A stretch of DNA of 64,000 nucleotides from Bombardia bombarda (lineage: Eukaryota; Ascomycota; Sordariomycetes; Sordariales; Lasiosphaeriaceae), in contig JAULSR010000009.1 of NCBI GenBank assembly GCA_030512295.1, forward strand, positions 930,001 to 994,000, written 5' to 3'. The notes beneath the pieces were generated by a model, which saw only the letters and a program-made list of their open reading frames with translations, had not been told where the DNA came from and ran no database searches. Made by a program: the position numbers and the translations under genes. Shown here piece after piece: positions 45,324 to 55,725 of this stretch; the first letter of the stretch is position 1; every line of letters starts with the position of its first letter.

Positions 45324-48300
45324 TCACATATACAAACTCGCCACAGCCGTAATATCCCTCCTGATCATCTCCTGCGCCGCCCCCATCTTCTGATACAAGC
45401 CGGGGTCGCCAATGATCCTAGCCGCGTTCTTAACCTCGCGGCAGACCTCATCCAGCCTCGAAATGGTCCGGACAATGGTCCCCTCCAATACGTCGGTCAG
45501 ATCAGTAATGTTCTTGAAGCTCATGCCGCGCGCCCACTCGTACACCACCTCCATCAGGCCGAACCGCGGCTTGCTCGCGAAGTCGGACCCCTCCTCCGAC
45601 GTCTGGATCACCTGGTGCAGCGTCTGGACATTGTTGACGCGCTCGCTGATGTCGGTGATGGTCTTCATGCCGCGCTCCAGGTTGCCCGTCAGCGCCGGCA
45701 CCCTGTCGGTTTTCTCCTGGAAGACAAAGGCCGAGAGCAGCGCGGCGATCTCGGCGGGCTCGTAGTCGGCCAGCACGTTCTCGAGTATGAGCTCGGTCAG
45801 GACGAGCTCGTCGCCCGAGTGGATCTCGCACGCGACCTTGCCCTTGAGCATGATCCTGCTGCTGGTCTCGTCGACGAACGAGAGCGCCTTGAGGACCAGG
45901 ATGCGCTGCTCGTAGTCGGGCAGCAGCTGGAGGTTCTGGTTCGAGAGCGTGGCGCGCAGCTGCGCGATCTGCGTCTTGATCAGCCACTGGTCGTGGCACA
46001 TGGCGTAGTGCTTCAGGAACTGGCTGCAGTCGGCGACGGCGGGCGAGCTCGATATCTTTGCCTCGGCCTCGCGGCGCTTGGCGACGATCTCGTGTACTGA
46101 TAGGCTCTTGATGCGGCCCAGGTCGAGCTCGTCCCAGACGTCGGCGGTCCAGGACTTGCATAGCTGGTGGAGGCGGTCCTTAGCCTTGGTGTATTTCTCG
46201 CCTCCAAATATTTCCGGCATCACGCCCTTGGTGATGTGGTTGGTAAGGCACACGACATCGCACAGGGGCACATGGAGCGTCTTGGTCGAGATGTGTTTCT
46301 TGGCCTGCGGCAGGGGAGTGAAGAGCTTCCTGAATGCGGGCACAAATGGCAGCAGGTCGGTGTCGTTGCGGATCTCCCTGTTAGTCTTAATCTCAAGGAC
46401 GTGTACGGTGGGGTTCGTAGCACTACTCTTCGCGCTGGCGCCCTCAGAAAGCAGGATCCCAGGCGTGCGGACTCCATCCTTCATCCACACAATAAGCCGA
46501 CCGGACCCAAACATCTTCCGCCCAACGGGGATAGCCAGCATCGCTTTGTGCAAGTCCTCCGTCAGCGACTTATAGTCCTCTCCCGCCTGATGGCACTCAT
46601 CCATGTGAGCATCACAAATGGGACACGGGTCCCGCTTGACCTTGGCCAAGTCGGCCTCGGACACCTTGACGGCCTTTTCATGCTCTGGCAACAGCTGCTG
46701 GGTGGCGTGCTCGGAGAAACTGCGCTTGATCATCTCTTCGATCTTCAACGCCTCCACACGCAACAAGTTGAGAATCATGTTGTATGTCAGTCTGAACTGT
46801 GAGCGGAGCTTGCTGGGCTCGCCCAGAATCATCTGACGGAGATCTGTAACGGGAGGAGCCTCATCGCCGCCGGGCGGCACGATAATGACGGAACCGACGG
46901 GATCAAGACCACGTCTTCCAGCTCGACCGGCCATCTGGGTGTACTCGCCCGGAAGCAGGCTACGGAACGAGTGGCCATCGTGTTTTCTATACCCAGAAAA
47001 GACAACAGTCCTCGTCGGCAGGTTCAGGCCCATAGCAAACGTCTCGGTAGCAAAGAGTACCTTGACCAGCGTCTGTGCAAACAAAATCTCAACCAGCTCC
47101 TTCACAATAGGCAACAGTCCACCATGATGAACAGCAATACCACGAGACAGAAGCTCCCGGAGGCGGACAATCTGGGGGAGTACTCTGTCCTCAGGCTTCA
47201 GCCGCGCAATCGACCGCTCAATGGTCATATGAATGGCGCTCTTCTCCTGCGCAGTCGAGAAGTCCTGGTTGCTCAGCGCATCGGCGTTCTCCTCGCACCG
47301 CTTCTTGGAGAAGACGAAAATGCATGCCGGCAATAGCGTATTCTTCTTGAGGAACTGCACCATGTGAACCCACAGATTCTTGTCCTGCGCAGCAGACGAA
47401 AAGCCGCCCGGTCTGCCTGCCCGCCCCATATGCCCAGGAGTATGGCTGGCTCGTGGTGGTCCGCCTCTGCCTCGTTGCTGGCCGCCGCCACCGCCGCCAC
47501 CGCCTCTTCCGCCTCGGCCGCCTCCACGTTGCTGGTTGCCGCCTCTTTGCGGGCCGCCTCGGCCTCCACCCCTCGTGTTACCGCCGCGAGACGCCTGCGC
47601 AGGCTCTACCGCCCTGGCCTTGTCCTTGCCCTGCATCGCAGTATTGGCGTCTTTCCAGCCCTTCTCGATGAACTTCTTGTCCGCGTCAACGATCTTGTGG
47701 ATGTCCTTGCCAGCCCATAGATAGTGCTCCAAGGGCACCGGCCTCTTGGGCGTAGAGATGACGTAAATGTCCTTTTGCTTGGTGCGACCGACCCAGGAGG
47801 CAAACTCGTGTGTGTTCGGCACGGTCGCCGACAGGAGAATCAGCGTTACGTGCGCCGGCAGCATGATGATGACCTCCTCCCAGACCACACCGCGCTCCTG
47901 ATCATTCACATAGTGCACCTCGTCAAAAATAACAAACTCGACGTCTCGGATAAGATCCGCCCCGCGGTAGAGCATACTCCTCAAAATCTCCGTCGTCATG
48001 ATCAGACACCCAGCCTCTGGATTGATCTGCACGTCTCCCGTCAGGATACCCACCTCAGCAAACTCCTGCCTGAAGTCTCTGAACTTTTGGTTGCTGAGGG
48101 CCTTGATGGGCGACGTGTAGATGGCCTTGGTCATGTGCTTCGCCGCGAGCGCAATCGCGTATTCAGCCACTACCGTCTTGCCCGCCGACGTGTGCGCCGC
48201 CACAAACACGCTGTCGCCGTTCTCGAGGTGGTAGACAGCCTCCTTCTGGAACGTGTCGAGCTCGAACGGCCACTCGCGCGCCATGTCGGGCACCAGCTCG

Positions 48301-49310
48301 CGGAAGTTTGGTATGTCGCGCTTGATGTCCACCATGTGCGCCCACTCGCGGCCGGCCTTCCTGGCGCTCGACGCGGCGAGGGTGCGGCGGGGCTCGAGCG
48401 CGGGGAACTCGACGGGCAGGATGGCGTCGATGTCCTCTGGTGGGTCGTGTGGGTCGTGTGGGTCGTCCTCCTGGTCGCCATCCTCGTCGTCACCGCTCAC
48501 ACCATTGACCTTTTGCCGGCGGCGGCCCCCCAGGGGATCATGCCCGTCCTCATCCGGGGCGTCCTCATCCGGGGCGTCCTCGGGCTCTTGCTCCAGCACG
48601 CGCTCCACCTCGGCAGCCTGCCTGTCGCTCTCGGGATCGGCCAGCTTCCGCCGCTTGCCGAAATCAATGCCCCTCGGCATGCCCGGCGCCACCTCCAGCA
48701 GCGTCCCCCCTCCCTCCTTGCCCAGCTGAATCACCCGTTCCAGCTTCTTCTTGCTCTCTCCTCCCTCGTCCTGGCCGGCTGCCGCCGACGCCCGCAGCTG
48801 GCCCCCCAGCGCGGCCGTGCTCTCGACACCATCCAGCCCGCCAGGCGCGAAGGGGAAGAACCCAGCACCGCCGCGGACAAAGTCGGCGCGGGCGGCGGGC
48901 TTGCGCGTCATCGACGTGCTCGTCTTGGCGGTGGCGTGCGAGGCCGGGAGGGTGACGTTGTGGTAGCCCGTGACGCGGCCCTCGAGGCCGTGGCGCTGGA
49001 ACCGCGTGACGGTGCGGGTCTGGGTCGGGGCGATGCGGAAGAGCAGCGAGTTGTCGGCGGGCGCGTCCCAGCGCTGCTGCAGGCGGTTGAGCCATTCGGT
49101 CGAGAAGGTGGTCGAGGGGCCCAGGTATTTCTTCTCGAGCGAGGCGCGCAGCTTGTCGGGGTCGATCTTGCGGGGTGCGCGGGCAGTGGTGCGTTGTGAG
49201 AGGATGTGGTCGATTGTGGTGTCGAAGGAGCCGGCGATGGGGTCGTCGTCGGTCAGATGGAGCTTCCCCATGGCGGAACCGAGGTCGGCAGGGGAGAGAC
49301 CTGACGCCAT
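45324..49310 (-). CDS. SKI2: SKI2 DExH RNA helicase of the Ski complex
   Basis: One uninterrupted 1328-residue frame. N-terminal region to ~330 (Ski3/Ski8 docking, with an acidic EDAPDEDAPDEDG stretch near 245-255). Helicase core: Q-region near 345, Walker A AHTSAGKT at ~372-379, PIKALSNQK, DEVH at ~464-467, SAT at ~494, and QMAGRAGRRG at ~792-801. Between the two RecA domains (about residues 573-640) is a Gly/Arg-rich stretch with many RGG repeats. A later Arch/KOW-type insertion and the DSHCT C-terminal domain (VLAGxx-type FVFQEKTDR...RFGLMEVVYEWARGMSF) complete the Ski2 pattern. With Ski3 and Ski8 it feeds RNA to the cytoplasmic exosome for 3'-5' decay. Length is normal for the family. Confidence 0.95.
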   Translation of the reverse strand: MASGLSPADLGSAMGKLHLTDDDPIAGSFDTTIDHILSQRTTARAPRKIDPDKLRASLEKKYLGPSTTFSTEWLNRLQQRWDAPADNSLLFRIAPTQTRTVTRFQRHGLEGRVTGYHNVTLPASHATAKTSTSMTRKPAARADFVRGGAGFFPFAPGGLDGVESTAALGGQLRASAAAGQDEGGESKKKLERVIQLGKEGGGTLLEVAPGMPRGIDFGKRRKLADPESDRQAAEVERVLEQEPEDAPDEDAPDEDGHDPLGGRRRQKVNGVSGDDEDGDQEDDPHDPHDPPEDIDAILPVEFPALEPRRTLAASSARKAGREWAHMVDIKRDIPNFRELVPDMAREWPFELDTFQKEAVYHLENGDSVFVAAHTSAGKTVVAEYAIALAAKHMTKAIYTSPIKALSNQKFRDFRQEFAEVGILTGDVQINPEAGCLIMTTEILRSMLYRGADLIRDVEFVIFDEVHYVNDQERGVVWEEVIIMLPAHVTLILLSATVPNTHEFASWVGRTKQKDIYVISTPKRPVPLEHYLWAGKDIHKIVDADKKFIEKGWKDANTAMQGKDKARAVEPAQASRGGNTRGGGRGGPQRGGNQQRGGGRGGRGGGGGGGGQQRGRGGPPRASHTPGHMGRAGRPGGFSSAAQDKNLWVHMVQFLKKNTLLPACIFVFSKKRCEENADALSNQDFSTAQEKSAIHMTIERSIARLKPEDRVLPQIVRLRELLSRGIAVHHGGLLPIVKELVEILFAQTLVKVLFATETFAMGLNLPTRTVVFSGYRKHDGHSFRSLLPGEYTQMAGRAGRRGLDPVGSVIIVPPGGDEAPPVTDLRQMILGEPSKLRSQFRLTYNMILNLLRVEALKIEEMIKRSFSEHATQQLLPEHEKAVKVSEADLAKVKRDPCPICDAHMDECHQAGEDYKSLTEDLHKAMLAIPVGRKMFGSGRLIVWMKDGVRTPGILLSEGASAKSSATNPTVHVLEIKTNREIRNDTDLLPFVPAFRKLFTPLPQAKKHISTKTLHVPLCDVVCLTNHITKGVMPEIFGGEKYTKAKDRLHQLCKSWTADVWDELDLGRIKSLSVHEIVAKRREAEAKISSSPAVADCSQFLKHYAMCHDQWLIKTQIAQLRATLSNQNLQLLPDYEQRILVLKALSFVDETSSRIMLKGKVACEIHSGDELVLTELILENVLADYEPAEIAALLSAFVFQEKTDRVPALTGNLERGMKTITDISERVNNVQTLHQVIQTSEEGSDFASKPRFGLMEVVYEWARGMSFKNITDLTDVLEGTIVRTISRLDEVCREVKNAARIIGDPGLYQKMGAAQEMIRRDITAVASLYM

Positions 49311-50403
49311 GATAAAAAACTTGTTGTGGAGGGCCGGTGTTCAGCTGGTGGTGAGTTTTTGTTGTTGCCAGCTGTTGGGACATTGACCGTGTCTAAAGAG
49401 AGCGGCTGCAGATTCTGGAGAGCTGCCTTTCTGGAGGAAGTGCTAGACCCAGAGCCGATTGTGGCATTGTGGGTGGGCATGTGGGTGGGACCTTGACTGA
49501 TGATGCCTTGGAAACAGAACCCCGCCAAAAACAGATTGTGGGGTAGGTACATGTACATGTACATGTACCGGGGGGACCGGTTTCGATCTGTCTGCCTCAG
49601 AACTTACCTACCTAGGTAAGTGCCCGCACCAGACTTAATACGTATACAAAACTACGGGCTGCAGTTGAGGCATCGGGAATTACCAGAGGCTGGATAGAAG
49701 CAACAAATCATGAGCTTATCTTTTTGCGGAAACGGACCAAACGGTGGATGCGGTGCTCCAATTCTAGCTATGCATAAAAGTGTGGTATCTTTAGCTTCGA
49801 CCAATCAAGGTAGACAGTGGAGTAACAGCTGCAGATCTTGGGTATAACAACAAAGACAAATAGGGGTTTTTTGTCATCTTCTCCCAACTGCCCGTGGAAT
49901 AAAGCGTTCGGGGCTGGGGAGCCAGCCGCAATCTCTGGTTTAAGCATCAAAGACTTGAGACGGAACCGGACAACGAATGCGAATTCAGGTCTGGCGTAGA
50001 CTGAGCAGCTGCAGTTGCTTTGCACGGGTCACAGGGACAACTTTCCCCCTAACAAGGTCTTTGGCCTTAGTGTCGCATGCAGCAAAGGAGCGTCGGTCAG
50101 TACTCAGTAGTCCCCAGTCGTACAGAACTATCCTGTGACTTTGCCCAATACAAAGACTGTATCCGGTCAAACGAAATCCATCGGTCAAACGAAATCCATC
50201 GGTCAAACGAAATCCTTTCAGAAGTATGCTAACAACCTGTATAAAGTAGACATAAGGCGGAAAGGAAAGGTATGCGATTGTATATTCTTCTTCCTGGCGC
50301 ATATCACCCACCACATCCTCTAATCCTTCTGACCACCTCCGACCGTATCAAACCCAGCGGTAATATAAATCCACTCCTTATCCCCCCTCCTTTTCCAGTC
50401 AAT
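49311..50403. other. Divergent intergenic region
   Basis: Holds the SKI2 promoter and the upstream region of the DUF7924 relic. Contains TACATG repeats near 49550 and an 18-bp repeat near 50165. No gene seen. Confidence 0.45.
50160..50218. repeat. 18-bp tandem repeat (TCGGTCAAACGAAATCCA)
   Basis: Three head-to-tail copies, the first starting CCGGTC. Confidence 0.85.
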
Positions 50404-52186
50404 ATGGCCCCGCGTCAAGCAAAACGAAACGTGCAAAAAGTTGGGCAGCAACCCTCGGTGCCAAATGACCAAGGCAAGCCATTCGTCCCCGTTACTGCGT
50501 ACTTTGACTGATCATTGATAGGGAAGCGGCCTCGAGGTATCAAGACGGGACGACCACAGTTGCCTTCTCGTAAGAGCGCACGCCTAGAGGAGATACAACG
50601 CCGCCAAGAACGAACTGTATCCAAAGACAGGAACACCGAACCCAAGCACCCACTTCCCTCCCCAACTAGCAAAACTCCTGGCAAAGAGGTATGTCACTCT
50701 CCTCCTGCTATGCTATAAAGCTAACTCAAGTCAAGTCTCCGCAGATTAAAGATCGAAAACGAAAACGATCACAAGAAGACGAACTCACCCTCCCCTCCAG
50801 TGCCACTCCCTCTCAAAAGCAACCGCGAAAGTCCCCCCACAATTTCCTATCGAAGACACAATCGGCGAGAACGCAGCCGTCGGTGACAGCGGGGAGGAGA
50901 CCAACCTACTTGAATACTGGAGGAGGGAGTTTCGTTGGCCTAAGGAATACTTCGAATTGGAGAGCGACGTGATTCGTCTGACTGCGATGAAGAATCTTGC
51001 TTCATATCTTCGCGGCAAATAATCGGAAGCTGGCTCTGCCGCGCCCAGCCCTACTACCACACCCAGCGATCAAGAGCTGACGGAAATCACACCCAGCGAT
51101 CAAAGGCCGAGGCAAGTCAGAAGTACTCCGTATCAACACCCGGGATATGAACTCCTGCTCGAGTCCAAGGGCACCTTTATGCAGGAATCGGATTTGGATA
51201 TTTCGGACACAAGCAAGACCGTTTGCCGAACCCTCCTTGAGGCTGAGCAGATAGTTCCAGAGGATTCGTTGTTTCGGGATGATGTCTTCCACAAGACGCG
51301 CGAAATGATCCGAAACAGGAACGAGGCCAAGGTTATTCAAGATATCGCTCGACTGATCGTTCCTTCCGCTCAGTCTCTAGCTATACGTGGCGCCAAAAGT
51401 CTAGAAACCTTGACCGAAAGCGTCAACGAAGGCTGGAACAATTCCATCTCTCTAACCGGGACTCGTCCGCAACCCGACTATGCTGTTGGATTCAAGCGAA
51501 CTGCATTCACCGAAGATCAGCTTCAAAGAATGCAGCCGGTTATTGGTGACTTCTTGGACATATCTTTCTTCATGGGTACAATGCGTATGTACTTCCCGTT
51601 TCTTACATGCGAGGTCGAGTGCGGCGCTGGGCAGCTTAGTGTTGCGGACCGGCAGAATGCTCACAGCATGACTCTTGCTGTGAGGGGTGTCGTGGAACTC
51701 TTCAGGCTGGTGAAGCGCGAAAAGGAGCTTCACCGGGAGATACTCGCCTTCTCAATTTCACACAATGATGAAATGGTAAAGATCTATGGCCATTATCCGG
51801 TGATCGATGGAAATAAAACCACCTTCTACCGCCATCCTATTCGTGAATTCGTCTTAGAAAGCAAAGAGAAGTGGACGGCATACACGTTTACTAGAAATGT
51901 CTACGATACATGGATGCCGACTCACTTGAAAAGAATCTGTTCAGTTATCGACGAGTTACCGCCCGATCTGAATTTTGAAGTCTCAGAGCAATCTGGATTT
52001 TCACAGGGGTTGGAAAGCCACCACGTCTCCGACCATGACGCCATGTCTTTGGTGGAAACTGATAGTCAAGCAAGCCGTGTTGGTTCGCGAGACGTTACCG
52101 CTGATACTTCAATGGCTCACAGGATCGACGGGGGAGCAGCTAAAAAGCGAAAGAAAAGTCCTCTTCTATCTACAGAGCTACACTGA
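50404..52186 (+). pseudogene. DUF7924-type protein, frameshift plus nonsense
   Basis: Exons 50404-50473, 50522-50688 and from 50745. The first intron starts GCAAGC, a GC-AG intron of 48 nt, and gives Q-GKRPRGIKTGRPQLPSRKSARLEE, a typical start of this family. In exon 3 the frame must shift once (between about 50800 and 50838; a C added to the C6 run at 50833-50838 would do it) to reach NLLEYWRREFRWPKEYFE. That frame then meets TAA at 51020 where relatives have CAA before SEAGSAAPS. After it the frame is open to 52186 with the core FPFLTCEVECGAGQLSVADRQNAHSMTLAVRGVVELFRLVKREKE, split here: FPFLTCEVECG, ADRQNAHSMTLAVR, ILAFSISHNDEMVKIYGHYPVIDG. No function is known to me for the family. Confidence 0.72.
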
Positions 52187-52444
52187 TCCCAAGACGCTGG
52201 TTGAAGATGGGAACGCTTTCAAGGCGATTGGCTGTTTGGGAAAGGAGGTGAATACATAGGCGAGGCGAGGACCTGGGAGCATTTGTTTACTGGCGAGTTT
52301 TGGGGAAATCTGTATGATAAGAGATACATTGAAGCAAATTGACTGATTTTTATGGTTGACCCCGCAGTTGTTTTTGATCAAAGACATTGAGTGACCACGC
52401 TATAAATCCACTCATTAACATCATGACCCACATTCCCACTTTGC

Positions 52445-53875
52445 TCACCAAAGACCATCCATCTCAGCCATGGCCTCCTCGTCGTCCTCAAAGCTCTCTA
52501 CAACTTTGGACGTTGACGAACCAGCCGGTGTGTCCTTTGCCGGCGCTACATTCGCATCAGCCTCTGCCTCCGCCATGAGCGCATCCAAATCATCCTCCTC
52601 GCCCTGACCGCCAGCCGTCTTTTCGGCCACGTCACGGCGCATGCCAGATGATGATGATGCAGCGTTGTTTGCCGGAGCCGCCTGTGTCTCCGCCTCAGCC
52701 ATGAGCGCGTCCAAGTCATCCCCGTCGTCCTCCTCAGCATCCTCCGCCCGCTTCCCGTTCCCAACTATGCTGTTACTGCTTGCCGCATCCGCATCAGCCT
52801 CGGCCATGAGCGCCTCCAGATCGTCCTCGTCTGGCTCACCACCACCACCACCACCACCACCACCACCGCCGCCGCCGCCGCCAAATATGCTCGTGAAAAC
52901 CGGACCTGTCTTTTCCTGCTGCATATTACCCGTCCTAGGAGCCGTCTCCATCTCCGCCATCAACGCATCCAGATCATCCTCCTCATCCTCCTCATCCGGC
53001 ACATCCCCCGCAGTCGCCGCAGGCCTCTCCCCTTCTGCCCTCTTCCGTATCGGCGTAGCATCGTAGATATCCTTGTCTCCTCCGAATAAATCATCCCCTG
53101 CCGTGGTAGGCGGCGGGGTCCTCGGTCTGTCTCTGTCCTGTGCTGCCGCCGCTGCTTTGTCAAAGATGGGCGCCACCCGACTGGGCTGCCTGGGCGGCGC
53201 AGTTGATGACTGCTGGTGGTGGTGGTATGGCCCGTCATCGTTGTCATCGTCCTCGAATGTCGGCTCGGGCTTGTCCTCGTCGATATATGCCGTACGCGCA
53301 TTGCGGATGGCAGTCTTGTGGCCGGCCTTTTCGACCATGGCGAGGGCGTCGAGGAAGGTGGCTTTGGGGAAGAGCTCGTCGAGCCATTCTTGGTAGAAGG
53401 AGAGGAGGCGGGCTGCGTCGGAGAACTGGATGGGGTGGTTAGTGGTGTGGTTTGGGGATGGTGGGATGGTGGGATGGTGGGATGGTGGGATGGTAGGGGG
53501 TTGATGGTACCTCGTGACCCTTTCCTTTGAGCTTCAACTTTTTGGCTGTTTGGCGGAGTTTGGGGAGGCCCTTGTCTGAGAGGAGCCTGTAGAGAAGAGG
53601 TGGGTCAGTGGGTGGGGAAGAGATGGAGAGGGGACATGAAGTCCTTACCGAGCATCGTCCAGTTTTACTCTGGGCACGCGAGGTTTCTTCTTTAGGTCGA
53701 TCTGCTCGTCAATGCCCAGTGTATCTGGCCCCTTGCGCTTCTTGTCGTTCTTGTCATTCTTCTTGGTCGCTGGCTCAGGGCTCGGCGACCGAAAGGGATC
53801 ATCGTCCCAGTCGGCGAGATAGTCGTCGACAAAGTCGCTAGGGTTTGTTGATTTTGTGCTGGTCTTTGGAGGCAT
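52445..53875 (-). CDS. CSM3: CSM3/Swi3 replication fork protection component
   Basis: Three exons: 53875-53649, 53586-53511, 53425-52445; 427 residues, all joins in phase. The Swi3 domain (PF07962) spans about residues 65-160: [79 protein letters not shown] (given in parts: [42 protein letters not shown]). With Tof1/Swi1 it holds the fork at barriers and supports S-phase checkpoint signalling and cohesion. The long C-terminus, about 260 residues, is acidic, holds four copies of the DDLDALMAEAE type, and a 15-residue Gly run. The C-terminus ends EMDGLW. Divergent from the complex I gene at 54242. Confidence 0.9.
52832..52883 (-). repeat. CCA/CCG trinucleotide run (poly-Gly in CSM3)
   Basis: About 15 consecutive CCA then CCG triplets on the plus strand encode the poly-Gly run between the first and second DDLDALMAEAE-type motifs. 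Confidence 0.85.
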
Positions 53876-54241
53876 TATTGCGGATTTAAATCGTGTCTTT
53901 GGTATTCAGTTGGTTTTAATGCTGTTGGATCGTTCTGACTTTTTTTGAGTGGTGATTTTGGTGCCAAAAGGTGGGATGCACGACGCGCTTTCTCGCTCTA
54001 CGCCAATTGTCGCGTCAAGCCATAAGTGGCTGTGGCTGTGGCTGTGGCTGTGGCTGTGGCTGTGGCTGTTTCGTGTTCAAGTGTGGCTTGTGCTTTGCCT
54101 TCCAGTCGTCGCTATTTCTAGTGTGGCTGCGAGACTTTGGAGCTTGCACCCGCCGAGCTTCGACTGACTTCAGCGCCCCGGCGACGACGACTGAATCAAG
54201 GCTTCGCGATCCCTCTCGACGGCACTCTGTCGGCCGCCAAA
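53876..54241. other. Shared divergent promoter, CSM3 / complex I
   Basis: 366 bp between two start codons. It has six or so GTGGCT hexamers at about 54026-54068. Confidence 0.6.
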
Positions 54242-55138
54242 ATGTCGAACACCACCACCACCCCCACCCAGACGTACCAGTTTCCCAGCAAGACAGTCGC
54301 TACCGACTATCCGGTGAGTCAACTGGCTGTCTTTCAATTGCCTCTCAGTCGCACTTCAACATCCCCATTCCATCCTCGATTCGACCCAGGCCAATCCATG
54401 CAAATTCGCCAAATTGATTGCTAACCATTTACTAGCTCATCGACAATGACCCGTATGTTCTCTCGTCCCTCTCAACCCGACAGCCGTCCACCACGACCGA
54501 CCGACCGACCGACCGACTCACTCTGACCCAATTGACTCCCACAGACACTTCAAGCGCGTGATCGCCTACGCCCGGCCATCCGACTATGCCCACGGCATTG
54601 TCGCCGCCGCCTTTGGCCCCGCCGCCCTCTACACCATGGAGAGGTTCGCGCCCTCCCACGTCGGCAAGGGCGGCTTTGCCCAGGGCATGCGCCTGGCCAC
54701 CTGGATCGGTGCCTGCGGCGGCTTCATCTATTTCTACCAGCGGTCCATCCGTACGTTTGCGTCACCCATCCCTCATACTACAAGAACACCAGAGGAACAG
54801 AGGGAATATACCGACCCACCAGCGAGTGACTGTCTAACTGTATATCGTATATAGTCCGGTTCTACGGCATGAGCGAAAACGCCCGCGAGGTGCGCATGGA
54901 CATGCGCGAGATGGTGGACCGCGTCAAGGCCGGCCAGTCGCTGTACGGCGAGAGCCAGCTGACGCCCGCCATGCAGGGCGTCGCCGCCCGCCAGTCGCGC
55001 TACTCGGCCCTCTTCATGGGCGTCATGCCGTGGTTCAACTTTGTCAACCACAGCCAGCACGGTGTCGACACCGCAAAGTACTACCAGCAGGCCGAGAGGG
55101 AGCTCGAGGCTGAGCGCCTTGGGAAGGGTGGGCAGTGA
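54242..55138 (+). CDS. NADH:ubiquinone oxidoreductase 21-kDa-type subunit (complex I)
   Basis: Four exons: 54242-54313, 54436-54452 (a 17-nt microexon), 54545-54750, 54855-55138; 192 residues. The start YQFPSKTVATDYPLIDNDPHFKRVIAYARPSDY and the following FGPAALYTMERFAPSHVGKGGFAQGMRLATWIGACGGFIYFYQRS, given in parts as ATDYPLIDNDPHFKRV and GFAQGMRLATWIGACGG, match the N-terminal domain of the fungal accessory subunit NUXM/20.9-21.3 kDa; the second half (RFYGMSENAREVRMDMREM; WFNFVNHSQHGVDTAKYY) matches its C-terminal domain. Inner mitochondrial membrane, two hydrophobic segments near residues 45-60 and 75-90. Intron 2 contains a GACC repeat. No cleavable presequence is obvious. Confidence 0.9.
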
Positions 55139-55725
55139 AGCGGGGCAGATAGATGATGTGTGGACAGCAAACAGGCTGCGGTCGGTGGTTGGATGGGAGG
55201 AAGGAATAGAGAGAAGTGGCAGGAATGTCAGCAAGGCCCGCGGGAAACCGGCCGCTGCCGCTGCCGCTGCCGCTGCCGCTGCCGCTGCTGCATCGAGGTG
55301 TGTGTGAGTGTGTACGTGTACATATGAAGCGTTTTTTTTTTTTTACACATGACTGGTCTGAGCAGATTTCGAGTCAAAAAAAAGCAAATCCTTTTGTGTC
55401 ATGAGACGGGGGATGAGATCGTCTGAATGCGCTGCATTTTAGTTGGAACACAGGGGAATATCTTTTGAAGTGAGCTACGGGTTGAACCGAGAGTGCTGAC
55501 GAGTTTGACCCCAGAGCTGACGCCTTTATATCAGTCCAGGGCTCTGCACACCATGAAGAACAACTCATCTACCGCATGCGAAGAAAACGACTACCGGACG
55601 TCTGGAACACGCTTATTTCATCAATGCTATGCTTTCAATACTACTGCTGATTTGTTTGCAAAAAATGCCAGAATGTACTTCTTTCTCCTGCCCCAAATAC
55701 TCACACAGCCACGCCATCCAATCTC
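55139..55725. other. Convergent intergenic region
   Basis: Contains about seven GCCGCT hexamers (55251-55290) and a T12 run near 55331. No gene seen. Confidence 0.45.

Noticed and set aside
47724..49199. 491-residue plus-strand ORF
   Set aside because: Antisense to SKI2; the long frame follows from GC-rich third positions.
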